Shown: positions 28,339 through 38,914 of the stretch, one piece after another
Layout of the letters: each line of letters begins with the position of its first letter
How positions within the stretch are numbered: the stretch's first letter is position 1
Origin: Toxorhynchites rutilus septentrionalis
Lineage: Eukaryota; Arthropoda; Insecta; Diptera; Culicidae
Reading direction: 5' to 3'
Length of the DNA: 64,000 nt
Assembly: GCF_029784135.1 (NCBI RefSeq)
Contig: NC_073745.1
Coordinates: 102,566,125 to 102,630,124 of the forward strand
The notes under the pieces: model-generated
Database searches by the model: none
What the model saw: the letters and a program-made list of their open reading frames with translations, nothing else
What the model was told of the DNA's origin: nothing
Position numbers and translations under genes: made by a program

Positions 28339-29398
28339 ATGGGTAAATCGCGCTCTGATTCGAGCGCCAGTTCATCCGGGAAGCGATCCCGATCGATCAA
28401 CGATGTCGATTTGGTAAACCCTCCCGCCGACCCGTCAGCAAAAAGGGTGCTGGCCAACAATCGTTTTGCCGTTTTGGACAAAGGTGCTGAGCCGAATAAA
28501 CTAGAAAAAAAGGAGAAACTCCCGCCGTTTTTCGTGAAAGGGTTCCCTGATGGACTTCGGGAAAAAATCATATTCTTCATAGCGAAAGGCTTGAAGTGTA
28601 TCATCCGTTACTGCTCTGAGGGGTACAAGTTTATGGTTCCTTCTAGGAACCATTACAACGCCGTCAAAGAAATCCTAAAACAACAGGGCTGTGAATATTA
28701 CAGCCACGACATCGAAGCTGACAAACCTTTCAAGGTAGTGCTGCGTGGACTCCCTGACATGGATGTGGAAATTCTGTTGGAGGAGCTTAAGCAAAATGGT
28801 CTCAAGCCGGTCCAGATATATAAAATGAAGCGATATGACACATCCCGTACATATAGAGATCAACTATATTTGGTCCATCTAGAAAAATATTCAACATCAC
28901 TGAAGGATCTGCAGTCCATTCGGGTGCTCTCGCACACTTCGATTCAGTGGGACCGCTACAAGCCGGTTCACCGGGAGGTTACACAGTGTATGAAATGCTA
29001 CAAATTCGGGCATGGAGCAAAAAACTGCCATATGGCTGAGCGCTGTATCCAGTGTGGCAAAACCCATGAGAAAAATGCATGTGATCTAATCGAAACCGCT
29101 GATCCCGTCTGCGTAAACTGTGGAGCCGCACACAAAGCTACCAGCAAAGCATGTCCAAAACGTGTCTTTGGTAACCAATCAAGCTAGCTCCAGCAGTACT
29201 GCATCTCAGCAGCAGGACTCCTCTCCTCCTCCGGGCTTCTGGGGAAACCAGCATGGTCCCATCTCGCCTAACCAGTCAACGGAAGGTATGTCGCAGATCA
29301 TCGTCCATCTAACAACGCTTGTTACCGACATGCAAAAAATGATGGTGCAAATGATGCACTTCATGACAAACTTCAGCGTTCATCATCAACGTTCTTAA
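28339..29398 (+). pseudogene. Jockey-type ORF1 (Gag-like), one frameshift
   Basis: From ATG 28339 the frame runs to 29187; the natural tail continues in the next frame to 29398, implying one indel near 29165. An RRM-like/Gag middle precedes three zinc knuckles: CMKCYKFGHGAKNC, CIQCGKTHEKNAC and CVNCGAAHKATSKAC. It is the RNA-binding nucleocapsid-like protein of the element. The tail has an SSSSTASQQQD stretch and Met-rich helix. A 1 nt error in this copy is the simplest reason for the break. Confidence 0.8.
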
Positions 29399-32015
29399 CT
29401 GGAATGCCCACTCTGTGGGTAAAAAACAGCTTGAAGTCATCGATTTCCTGCGACACCATGATATTCACATTGCGTTTTTGACTGAGACACACCTCAAGCC
29501 GGAGAAATCCTTTAGCCTGCCCGATCACACATTCATTAGACTCGACCGAGTGCAACAAGGTGGTGGCGTTGCCATTGCTGTCAAGCGAGGTCTGGTGTAT
29601 AGGATGCTGCCTGACTTCCGCCTAACACTTGTGAAAGCCGTCGGAGTGGAACTGGAGTCATCCAATGGTCCCATCACTTTGATCGCCATCTACTGTCCAG
29701 TGCAGTGTAAACAGACGAACGGTACAGCTGCGCTTCATAAACGATACATACAGAAACTCACTCGTCGGGAGGGAAAGTTCATTCTTGCCGGTGATCTCAA
29801 CGCACGCCACTCTCTTTGGGGTAACCCAAGGAGAAACGTGAATGGAGCGGTGCTGGCCGAGGACCTCCAGGCTGGCCACTACGTGATCCTCAATCCAGAA
29901 TCGCCTACATTCTACTCACCCGTTGGAGCTGGATCTATTCTTGACATTGTACTCACTAACATGGCGGATGTTTGCTCTGCACTACGTGTTATCACCGACA
30001 TGTCCTCTGACCATATACCAGTAGTGTTCTCACTGGATGATGCAATCGATCAGGGCCACTTGTATCGACGACGAAACTATCACCGTGCGAACTGGCCCCA
30101 ACTTCAGCGGTTTGTAGAGGACCGTATAAGCGAAAATCCTGTGCTGATAACTACAGATGACATTGATGTTGTGCTGCAAGCCCTCTGCGATGACATCGGC
30201 GAAGCTGAACAGCGGTTCATTCCGGCGACCCCGATATTACGTAAGTTTTCCAATCTTGACGACGAAACCAAACAAATGATTTCCCTCAGGAATTGCATTA
30301 GACGACAGTTTCAAAGAACCCAGAACATAGGAAGGAAGATTCTTTATAAACAATTGAATAAAATTATTGCCGCCAGGGTGGAAAATTTAAAAAATATTCA
30401 GTTTTCGAGAGATATTGGAAAGCTACCAAATTATTCCAGGCCCTTCTGGCGACTATCAAAAGTGCTCAAAAATAAACCTAAGCCCATCCCTCCTCTTCGG
30501 GTAATGAACGAGATTCATATCACACCTGTTGAGAAGGCGAATTGCATATCACACCATTTTATGGCTTCGCACAATTTGGGTGGGGATATTGTCAGTCCGT
30601 TGGAGGACGAAGTTTTTGAGAGCATCATTCAGCTTGCTGCAGAACCTATCGAGTTACAAAATAGCTACAAAATAACAGTGGATGAGCTGGTAAACGCCAT
30701 CAAATCAACTAGCAACATGAAGGCACCAGGCTTCGACGGTCTATTCAACATCGTCCTTAAAAACTTGGGGCCGAAATCGTACACCTTCTTGGCGAGCACC
30801 TTCAACCGTTGCCTAGAGCTCGGTTACTTCCCCACCGCTTGGAAACGATCCAAGGTAGTACCGATACTGAAGCCGGGTAAGGATCCCACCAACCCGTCAA
30901 GCTATCGTCCGATTAGCTTGCTCTCGTCGCTCAGCAAGCTCTTTGAGAAACTGATATACACTAGACTCCTAGAACACACCGTATCGAACAACATCATCCT
31001 TGAGGTACAATTTGGCTTCCGCCGAGGTCACTCCACGGTGGATCAGCTCAAACGGATCACGAACTTAATTAAACGGGCCAAATCAACCTCGAAGACAACG
31101 GCTATGGTATTTTTAGACATAGAGAAGGCGTTCGATAACGTTTGGCATGACTGGTTGGTGCACAAACTTCGCAGATTCCACTTTCCTACCTACCTGGTGA
31201 AAATAATCTCGGATTATCTGGACGTGAGGTCGTCCCAAGTGTGTATAGGCAGTGCACTCTCCGAGTCGTATGCAGTTCCTGCTGGAGTTCCCCAAGGTAG
31301 CATCCTGGGCCCGTTACTCTATAATTTATACACATCAGACATCCCGCCTCTGCCGCACGGTGGAACACTCTCGCTGTTTGCTGATGACTCAGCAATCAGT
31401 TATCAAGGACGAGTCATGCGGCCGCTTGTGTCAAAACTTCAGATCGGTCTGGACGCCTACATCGATTATCTCACCGATTGGAAAATTTGCGTGAACGCGG
31501 GCAAAACCCAAACTATCATATTCCCTCACCGCAACACATTCCGGCTCAGACCCACATCAAACATCACGGTTTCGAATACACAAATCGAGTGGTCTAGCGA
31601 AGTTCGCTATCTGGGTCTGGTCCTAGACAACAAACTCCTTTTTCGTTCTCATATAGAAGACCGCATAAATAAAGGCATCGTAATGCTGAAGCGTCTATAC
31701 CCGATTATTAATCGCAGATCGAAAGCGTCCACTGTCAACAAACTGGCTGTTTACAGACAGGTTGTTGCGCCTATGCTGGAGTATGGGTCCCCGGTATGGC
31801 ACGAATGCGCTCGAACACATCGTAGGAAGCTACAAGTTCTACAGAATAAATACTTAAAGATGATTTTCAACCTACCAACACGCACCTCGACAGCTCAAGT
31901 TCATCGGCTGGCAAATATTGACCTGATCGATACCAGACTGCTTTCGCTCGCTAATCGGCATGAAACTAGGGCTCAAATTTCAGAGCACGAACATATTAGA
32001 AACCTTTACCCATAA
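29379..32015 (+). CDS. Jockey-type ORF2: endonuclease-reverse transcriptase
   Basis: Open to TAA 32013-32015. The endonuclease starts with the conserved NWNAHSVGKK at about 29397-29426, before any in-frame ATG, so the true start is uncertain; an upstream TGA in this frame overlaps ATGA of ORF1. Endonuclease motifs are LTETHL, AGDLNARH and SDHIPV. RT motifs are SYRPISLLSSLSKLFEKL, FGFRRGHST, VFLDIEKAFDNVW, GVPQGSILGPLLYNLYTSD and LFADDSAIS. No RNase H follows. About 870 residues fits Jockey ORF2. Apart from the unclear start this frame is intact. Confidence 0.87.
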   Translation, partial: FIINVLNWNAHSVGKKQLEVIDFLRHHDIHIAFLTETHLKPEKSFSLPDHTFIRLDRVQQGGGVAIAVKRGLVYRMLPDFRLTLVKAVGVELESSNGPITLIAIYCPVQCKQTNGTAALHKRYIQKLTRREGKFILAGDLNARHSLWGNPRRNVNGAVLAEDLQAGHYVILNPESPTFYSPVGAGSILDIVLTNMADVCSALRVITDMSSDHIPVVFSLDDAIDQGHLYRRRNYHRANWPQLQRFVEDRISENPVLITTDDIDVVLQALCDDIGEAEQRFIPATPILRKFSNLDDETKQMISLRNCIRRQFQRTQNIGRKILYKQLNKIIAARVENLKNIQFSRDIGKLPNYSRPFWRLSKVLKNKPKPIPPLRVMNEIHITPVEKANCISHHFMASHNLGGDIVSPLEDEVFESIIQLAAEPIELQNSYKITVDELVNAIKSTSNMKAPGFDGLFNIVLKNLGPKSYTFLASTFNRCLELGYFPTAWKRSKVVPILKPGKDPTNPSSYRPISLLSSLSKLFEKLIYTRLLEHTVSNNIILEVQFGFRRGHSTVDQLKRITNLIKRAKSTSKTTAMVFLDIEKAFDNVWHDWLVHKLRRFHFPTYLVKIISDYLDVRSSQVCIGSALSESYAVPAGVPQGSILGPLLYNLYTSDIPPLPHGGTLSLFADDSAISYQGRVMRPLVSKLQIGLDAYIDYLTDWKICVNAGKTQTIIFPHRNTFRLRPTSNITVSNTQIEWSSEVRYLGLVLDNKLLFRSHIEDRINKGIVMLKRLYPIINRRSKASTVNKLAVYRQVVAPMLEYGSPVWHECARTHRRKLQVLQNKYLKMIFNLPTRTSTAQVHRLANIDLIDTRLLSLANRHETRAQISEHEHIRNLYP

Positions 32016-32273
32016 TTTTTGTATTTAGTAGGTTTAGATAGTTTGTAGGTAGTTAGGTAGTTAACGAATTTTTAATTGAAAAAAAAAAACAGTGCAAAAT
32101 GCTCAGAATGTATATATGGAAAAGCAAACAAAAAAGAAAAGAAAAAATCAGTCTTTGACTCTGTTAAATGGTAAAATGAAGACTGAAAAACAATATGTTG
32201 ATCACTTATTTTGTGAAAAAAAAAAAATATATTTTATAACAAATAATAGACATAAAAATTGAGGCAAACTTTC

Positions 32274-32874
32274 ATTCGGCATCGGACTGTTGACCAATCC
32301 AGTTCACTTTGCTTTCGCTACGCTTCGATCTAAGATTGGACCCCACCAGTGGTAATCCAACTTGGATATCGTCGTTTGGTTTTTCTGTTCGTTTTACGCG
32401 TTATTCGTATCGTGTATTTTTCTTTCCGCGTCATAAATTGGACGGTTCGCGTAGTGTATGATGAGCAAGAAGAAGAGGAAGGCAGGCTCGAGCCCTGCAA
32501 AAAACGAACGCATTGCCAGGGGCAATAATATTTCGAGGCAAGCGTCATCCAATGATGCACGCGATGTTGGTGCAGTGAAAAGCGCTCGCACTGAACCGAG
32601 CCTTCGCGAGTGTGACGCCGCATCGAACAACAGCGAAGTAGGCGATTTCGGCGCGTCGGTCGAAAATGTAAACGCCGTTACCCAGGCAGCAACCAAAATC
32701 AAGCTCCCCCCGCTGGTGGTGAAGGCGGTCGTTCTTGACAAACTCATCAGCGAATTCGCATCGATGGGTGTTACAGCAGAGTACAAGCTGTGTGGCATAA
32801 TTCAGTCTTTTTCCAAGCAGTTAATCATAAGGTTGTGCGTCAAAAAAATATTTGGGGAATACCAAGCATCTTGA
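32274..32874 (+). pseudogene. 5' UTR and ORF1 start of a further LINE, truncated
   Basis: After the Jockey target duplication the sequence reads as a LINE leader (CATTCGGCATCGG) and then an open frame from 32458. The 138 residues are Ser/Asn/Ala-rich and end in a KIKLPPLVVK... VTAEYKLCGI segment, similar in kind to LINE ORF1 N-termini. The frame stops at 32874 without reaching any zinc knuckle. Identity as LINE ORF1 is inference. Confidence 0.55.
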
Positions 32875-33733
32875 ATGTCTTACTGGAATGTTATAAGTTA
32901 TTTGGGTTCGTGTGCCAATCACAAAAGTGCCTTCAGCTAGGATTGCATTAGCCCTATGAAGCATTGCTACTGTTTTCGAGGTTGTTATTAACAAAAAGAG
33001 TTTATTTTGCTTGTTTTGTCACCGAGAAAGTAAATGTCGTTCTGGAATTTTGTATGTGGTTTCGCTTGCCAGTAGCAAACCTTCCTCCACGAAGGCTGAT
33101 AGCTGCGCTTCTCTCGAGCATGAGAAAGAAATACAACTTTTTTCGAGGCCAGTAATATTAACAGAAGCGTTTCTTTTGAGAATAGCGAAAAATGATGCAA
33201 AATGTTTTATATTACTAGTAGTTTCAAGCCACCAATGTATGGCTCTGTATGCATGCTATGGCGAACGCCTGTTTGGCGCTTGGTTTACGTTGTACGAACG
33301 ATGCCTATAGGTGCGATTCCTTTAAGGCAATACTAAATAACATGTACTTGCAAGTGTTGTCATTGTTGTTGTTTCCATGCGGTGCCAAAGATATATTGAT
33401 ATAGTTATGAGATGTGGAATAATGGTGCTGGTGCAACATGTATATAATCGAGTCTAGCCGAGTCTATGTCAATTGCGAAAAAGGCAAAAAAAAAAAAAGA
33501 AAAGCGTTCGAGGTAAATTTTCATTGCATTGACATGAAATAAATTGCGACTTACGATCAGCTAGTGTATTGTTTTTCGAGGGCAAGAATGAATCATCAAT
33601 CAATTATCGTCAACAAATTCTACAATGAAAAAACCATTTCAGAGATTATTCTACTAAGCACTTGTTTCTAAAATTTCACAACATTATAGAATAATATCCG
33701 AAGGTATGAATAAGCGACTTATATAGAATAACA
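32875..33733. other. Non-coding, no feature recognised
   Basis: Only short chance ORFs on both strands. An A12 run at about 33488 followed by unrelated sequence might be a LINE poly(A) tail. Confidence 0.4.
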
Positions 33734-33750
33734 GCGTAGTTCTACGTCAA

Positions 33751-34189
33751 CAATGTGATCGTATCTTGGACACAACCTCCTATAATTTTTTTTTACAATG
33801 AACCATTCAACAGTCATTCTTTTGCAGGTGAATGTAATTGCACACACATCTGTTGACCCGCGCTCGATCGCCTTGACTCCATTTTGGCTGAATCTGATCA
33901 AACAGACATTCCTATTGAGAAAAATTGGCGCTTGAATGAATTTCTATATGGTGGATTAATTGCGGCAAAATATGGTACAGGTTTTTATTTGGCGTTGTAA
34001 CTTTGATGTACCACCCCCGAACATGAAACCGGAGAGAATATTTGACAGAGAATTATATTTTGATATTTTCCAGCTACTGTTGAAGTTCGATCCGCATGGC
34101 CTTAGGAAATAGAAACTAGAAGAGAACGTAAATAACAACAGAACATATAAATCTAATCAGCCATACCCTTCACTTCCAACAATTTATGA
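33751..34189. other. Non-coding, no feature recognised
   Basis: AT-rich, no ORF with motifs. It precedes the minisatellite repeat. Confidence 0.4.
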
Positions 34190-35408
34190 ATAGGAGTTGC
34201 CATAAAAATGAAAAACAAATTTCTGCATTATTCAAGAATTAATCAAATAAACGAAACCAAATTTGGCATGTGGAGGTTATGGGGAGCAATAAATTTGTCT
34301 ATGGTTGTTAGACACTCCTCCTCCATCTCTAAGGGGGGGCTGCCATTTAAATGAAACACAAATGTCTGCATAACTCGAGAACTAATCAAGCAAATCGAGC
34401 CAAATTTGGCATGTGAGTTTTAAAGGTCAAGAAACGTTTCTATGGTAAATAGATACTCCTCTTCCCTCTCTTAGGGGGGCTGCCATACAAATGAAACACA
34501 AATGTCTGCATAACTCGAGATTCAATCAAGCAAACGAACCCAAATTTGGCATTTGGAGGTTTTAGGATGCAATAAATGTTTATATGTTGGATAGATACTC
34601 CTCCCTCTTTCTAAAGGGGGTAGGGGAGGACTTCCATACAAATAAAACACAACTTTCTTTATAACTTGAGAGTTAATCAAGCAAACAAACCCTAACTTGG
34701 CATGTGGAGGTTTTAAGGTGCAATAAATGCTTCCATGGTGGATAGACACTCCTCCCACCTCTCTAAGGGGAGAGAGCTGCCATACAAATGAAACACAAAT
34801 TTCTGCATAACTCGAAAACTAATCAAGCAAATGGAGCCAAATTTGACATGTGAAAGTTTAAGAGGGCACGAAACGTTTCTATGGTGTTTATACACTCCTC
34901 CTCCCTCTCTAAGGGGTGATGAAACTGCCATACAAATGAAGTATTAATTTCTGCATAATTCGAAAACTAATTCAGCAAACGGAACCAAATTTGACATGTT
35001 GAGAATTTAGGGGGCAGCAATTGTTCCTATGATAGTTTAACAATCCTCTCCTCTCTCTGAAGGGGAGAGGGGCTTAATAACTCGAGAACTAATCAAGCAA
35101 ATGGAATCAAACTTGGCATAACAAGTTTTAGGGATCGATATATGTTTCTATGGTGGTTTGACACTCGCATAACTCGGAAATCAATCAAGCAAACGGAACC
35201 AAATTTGGTATGTGGAAGTTTTAGAGAGCACGACATGTTTCTATTATGGTATGACACCCTTCTCTCCTCTGGAATGGAGAGGGGGTGCCATAAAAATATT
35301 ACACATATTTCAACCAAACATGACAATTGAAAATTGATCGTAAGAAAGAAAACGTGAATGTTTGGAATGGAAATTTTGAGCGGGACGAAGTTTGCCGGGT
35401 CAGCTAGT
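34190..35408 (-). repeat. Minisatellite-bearing repeat, minus-strand copy
   Basis: Read on the minus strand it begins ACTAGCTGACCCGGCAAACT at 35408. It then holds successive units of about 143-152 bp, each with an AGAGAGGG block, ATGCAGAAATTTGTGTTTCA and CCAAATTTGGC. It is the same family as 12941-13523 plus 20079-21045. The 3' end (GGTTCAGTAGTTTTCGAG) is missing. The LTR-element target (ATGAC 35320-35324) is uninterrupted here. No protein is encoded; the apparent ORFs are repeat readings. Confidence 0.82.
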
Positions 35409-36154
35409 ATTCTATATATCACAAGCAGGAAAGATAATGAATGAACGTCAGATACCCGATGTGTAGTCTCAGGAAACTTTCTTTTCAGAAAGAATTCTCG
35501 AGAGTATGAGGAAACTCAATATAATTCTGGTTCATAGGTCCGGAGTCAGTTGGTAATGCTAAATAGAAATTAATTAATGTCATTCGCTGATTTGAGTTTG
35601 TTACTTTGCCATTTTTCAAAATTTGTCTACGTTATTGACGTAGGACTACGTCTAACCGGAAGATATAGGGGGTGAAATGGAAATTTAGGCACTGAACAAG
35701 TAGGAAAAAATGCAAGATTTTGAACGCTTATAACTCGAGCATTTCTCAATAGATCGCAAAGGTTTTTGCATCAATTGGTAGGAAATATATCTACGCATCT
35801 ATCATAATGAATAACATTTCATTTTTCTCGAGATAAATAATTGAATAATTGTGAAATATCAAGCATTGTCAAAATGCATTATGTGCTCATTTTTGATTGG
35901 TTCATTTTGTGCTCCTCAAATTGTACCGACCAAATCGGGCAACCAGAGCAGCAGCGAAATAGAATGAAGCACGAGTGGAAAGGAAAAAGAAAAAAATGAA
36001 CGAAACATTGGTCGCAGTCTCACACATGCGTAATTCTCGAGCCAGCCAGTCTGCTTAAAAATCCCCGCTCCGCTGCCGTAACGATCATTCTCATCCAAAC
36101 CGTACACCACATCGGTTTGCATCACAACACATCAACAAACCAACCCAAGCAGCC

Positions 36155-36375
36155 ATGTCTGGACATGGTAAAGGAGGAAAAGTGAAGGGAAAGGCAAAAT
36201 CCCGCTCGAACCGTGTTGATCTGGAGTTCCCCGCAAGGGTAGCTAGGCCGAGCGCGTTAGTACCAGTGCACCAGTCCACCTAGCCGGCGTTATATAGTTT
36301 CGGCCGCCGAAGTGATCGAGTTAGCTGGCAAAGCTGCTCGCGACGATAAGAAAACCCGCATTCGGAACAGAACAC
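36155..36375 (+). pseudogene. Histone H2A pseudogene 2a
   Basis: ATG 36155 opens MSGHGKGGKVKGKAKSRSNR, an H2A N-tail. As in copy 1 the segment around the start of the histone fold is deleted. The remainder (AERV, APVHLAGV, then IELAGKAARDDKKTRI) requires frame changes and crosses stops. It shares the deletion with copies 1 and 4, so the damage predates amplification. Confidence 0.85.
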
Positions 36376-36600
36376 ATTCGGTTCGGTGGACATCAAGACA
36401 ACAGGCAGTTGCAGCGAGTGGCGAGTGGCAAACGCAATCGCAAAACGGCATCAGGTAGCAGAAGAAAAAAGTTTGTTCTTTATACAAACTGCTTTGGTGG
36501 CAAATCCAGAACAAGGCGGCATCGAGGGCGTTCGAAATGGTTTTTTTTTTCAAAACCACGAGTACTAAGTTTTCTAAATTGGAACCATTCCATAAAACAA

Positions 36601-36616
36601 GGCGCTTTTCAGGGCC
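36601..36616 (+). other. Histone 3' stem-loop (copy 2, first)
   Basis: GGCGCTTTTCAGGGCC, identical to copy 1 at 18774. Confidence 0.75.
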
Positions 36617-36798
36617 ATTAAACCTTCCAAATAAGAGTTTAGGAAATACAGTTCAATGCTTTCTAAAACATTATCCAAAATAATAATAAAACACAAATTG
36701 ATTTTTTCATAATTTGTTTGCCAGGATATGATGAGTATGTGAATTTGGCAGTTGTTCAGAGCTTATTGATTTTCACCAATTCTTAAATTGCGCTAGAG

Positions 36799-36805
36799 TA
36801 TAAAA
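36799..36805 (+). promoter_or_regulatory. TATA box of the second H2A module
   Basis: TATAAAA lies about 80 bp before the H2A-like coding remnant, in the sequence CTAGAGTATAAAACACGCGG. The same box is present on the minus strand at 50809-50815 in copy 3. Confidence 0.6.
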
Positions 36806-36879
36806 CACGCGGACCCCAAAAAAATATCTTATTTTCTTTCAAACCGTAAACCCGTGTGGTTGTACGGCATCGGCATCGT

Positions 36880-37110
36880 GGACGTAACAAAGGAGGACAA
36901 GTTAAGGGAAAGGCAAAGTCTCACTCGAACCGTGCAGATCTCCAGTTCCCTGTTGGCCGCATTCACTGATTGCTCCGCAAGGGTAACTAGGCCGAACGGA
37001 TTGGTGCCGGAGCACCAGTATACCTAACAGCGATTATAGAGTTTCGGCCGTCGGAGTGCTCGAGTTGGCTTGCAAAGCTGCTCATGACAATCAGAAAACA
37101 CGCATCAAGA
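36880..37110 (+). pseudogene. Histone H2A pseudogene 2b
   Basis: The ATG is lost (ATCG in its place). The frame then reads [20 protein letters not shown] and VGRIH, a stop where Arg is expected, LLRKGN, a further stop, then AERIGAGAPVYLTAIIEF. After a one- or two-base loss it continues VGVLELACKAAHDNQKTRI. This is the H2A histone fold up to alpha-2/alpha-3, more complete than module 2a and from a different H2A lineage. Confidence 0.85.
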
Positions 37111-37323
37111 ACAGATCAGCTTCGGTTCGGCAAGGCAACAATTAGTTTCAGTGAGTGGCTAAGTCGCATTAAATGTAATTTACTGAACAATATGTCACAA
37201 GCTGGATGGGAAGAAATTTTCCAACTGTGAAAGCTGTGGCGAGTGGCAAACGCAATAACTAAACAGGAAGGTTTAACCGAACAAGATGGGAATATCGAGT
37301 GATAACAAAAACACAACACCAAA

Positions 37324-37339
37324 GGTTCTTTTGAGAACC
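37324..37339 (+). other. Histone 3' stem-loop (copy 2, second)
   Basis: GGTTCTTTTGAGAACC: perfect stem, loop changed from TTTC to TTTG relative to copy 1. Confidence 0.7.
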
Positions 37340-38914
37340 ATCAACATATTCATAAAGAGTAAACAGTAAACTAATCCATTTTTCAGGTAGATAGGTAGGT
37401 ATTCACGTAGGAGAAGAAAATAAAACAATATATTTAAAATATATATTTAACAAAAGCTGTCCCCTTTGTATAGTCCTACGTCACTCCGGTTATGTCCCCG
37501 ACATTACCCACCCGTCTTTTTATCCCCCGAATTAAAATGATTCGAGCAAACATATTTTTGGTCTGAACACCAGAATTCGTCATTCCCACAGAAAATAATC
37601 CATATACTCTTCCTCTGCTTGCTTACAGCACAATAAAAGGGCAGCTGTAAAAACTTACCATGAAACAATAATCAAATACTTAGCAGACTTGCTTGATCTC
37701 GAATTTGAAAAGTGCGCCTCAAGTTCTTTTTCCTGGTTCAATTTCACTTTTTTAACACAGACAATTCGCGCATTTGAAAATGCAAAAGTGATGTTTCATA
37801 CAATAACAAAACAAACAACCCCCGCTGTACACCCCGTATTCCTCAACCTATTGAAGTGGCGATGATGCTTCACCTGTTATTGATATTTATACGCACCTTG
37901 GGTCAAACCAAGGCGCCTCTGTACACTGGAAAAAAACATTAGTAAACCCAGCTACCAGATCTTTAGTAGTAGAATTATTGGTAAAATGTACACATTTTTA
38001 GTAAATATTACCAAAATTATGTAAAAACTATGCCAGATGCAATATACATCTCTACCAACGATTCGTCCATTTTACTTCAGAGGGTAAGTAACCTTGTTGT
38101 CATATTTGGGAAGTTGCGAAATGCGCACATCGTGATTGTGATTTCTCCGGTGGAAAAGAAGCCGGGGATGCAGTACGGAGGTGAACATTTGTATTTTTTC
38201 GGATACTAATCAAACCAGAGCCGTCCGATATACTAAAGTATGGACATATTTCTCGAACCGTACCTAGTACGCACCTAGTGAAATCGTATCGCTAAAACAA
38301 CGTCGATGTACTTGATTCAGAAGAGGAAGAGGAACTCATTAAGCATTAACTCATAAAATCTCTACCATTTGATCGCACATCCTCATTCTTCGGCATAAGC
38401 TTCGAGTAACCATGTGCTGTGAGCGTCTCCGTTAAAGCATTGTTTTCGGTTACCGTTGGCTGTTATTTTATTTTTTTTATCGCCCGGGTGTGCTTTTTTC
38501 GCGCGTTTTCGAACTGTTCGAGATATCGTAAAACGCAGTGTGAACTCGGAATTAGTGAGAAAAGCAGAATCATCAAAGCCTGGCAAGGCCAGCCGGCTTT
38601 CAGTTTTCGCCGATTTGTCGCCATCGCAATCGAAGTCGGACATCGGTGCTCAGTTGCACGCACACAATACCAGCGCGATTCGCTGTTCACTTACAGCAGT
38701 GTGAAGGAGAGCATCACTTCTTAGTGGTGTGTGATAGTGCCGAGCGCTCGAGCGCTCCGATTGAGAAGCAAGCAGCGGTTGCCAGTTCATCAGCACTGGG
38801 TGCATTGTGGTGAATAGAAATAAATAAGATATAAGATTTTTTTTTATTATTATTTTTTTTTTAATTATTATTATTATTGAAACAAAATATTAGATTATAA
38901 GTACCAATTACAGA

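Larger units (their letters stand above)
28224..32259 (+). mobile_element. Full-length Jockey-type LINE with 14-bp target duplication
   Basis: The 4036 bp element is flanked by TGAGGCAAACTTTC at 28210-28223 and 32260-32273. The 5' end TCAGTCATTC is of the internal-promoter type used by arthropod LINEs. Two ORFs encode Gag-like and endonuclease-RT proteins, with no RNase H, as in the Jockey clade (which includes the mosquito Juan elements). It inserted into the 5' region of another LINE, whose ORF1 start follows at 32458. Confidence 0.88.
35635..37521 (+). repeat. H2A-derived repeat, copy 2
   Basis: Same orientation and ends as copy 1 (TTGACGTAGGACTACGTC at the left, TAGTCCTACGTCA with CCCGTCTTTT at the right). 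It contains two H2A pseudogenes in tandem (about 36155 and 36880), each followed by a stem-loop (36601 and 37324). The second module has its own TATAAAA at 36799-36805. Copy 1 lacks the second promoter and H2A start and has other spacer sequence there. Confidence 0.82.

Noticed and set aside
32988..33310. Small plus- and minus-strand ORFs near 33 kb
   Set aside because: Overlapping short frames on both strands, no motif, no codon or splice evidence.
38419..38724. Protein gene before LINE ORF1
   Set aside because: It lies in the 5' leader of the full-length LINE (38383-38914) and shows no motif; overlapping frames are equally open.
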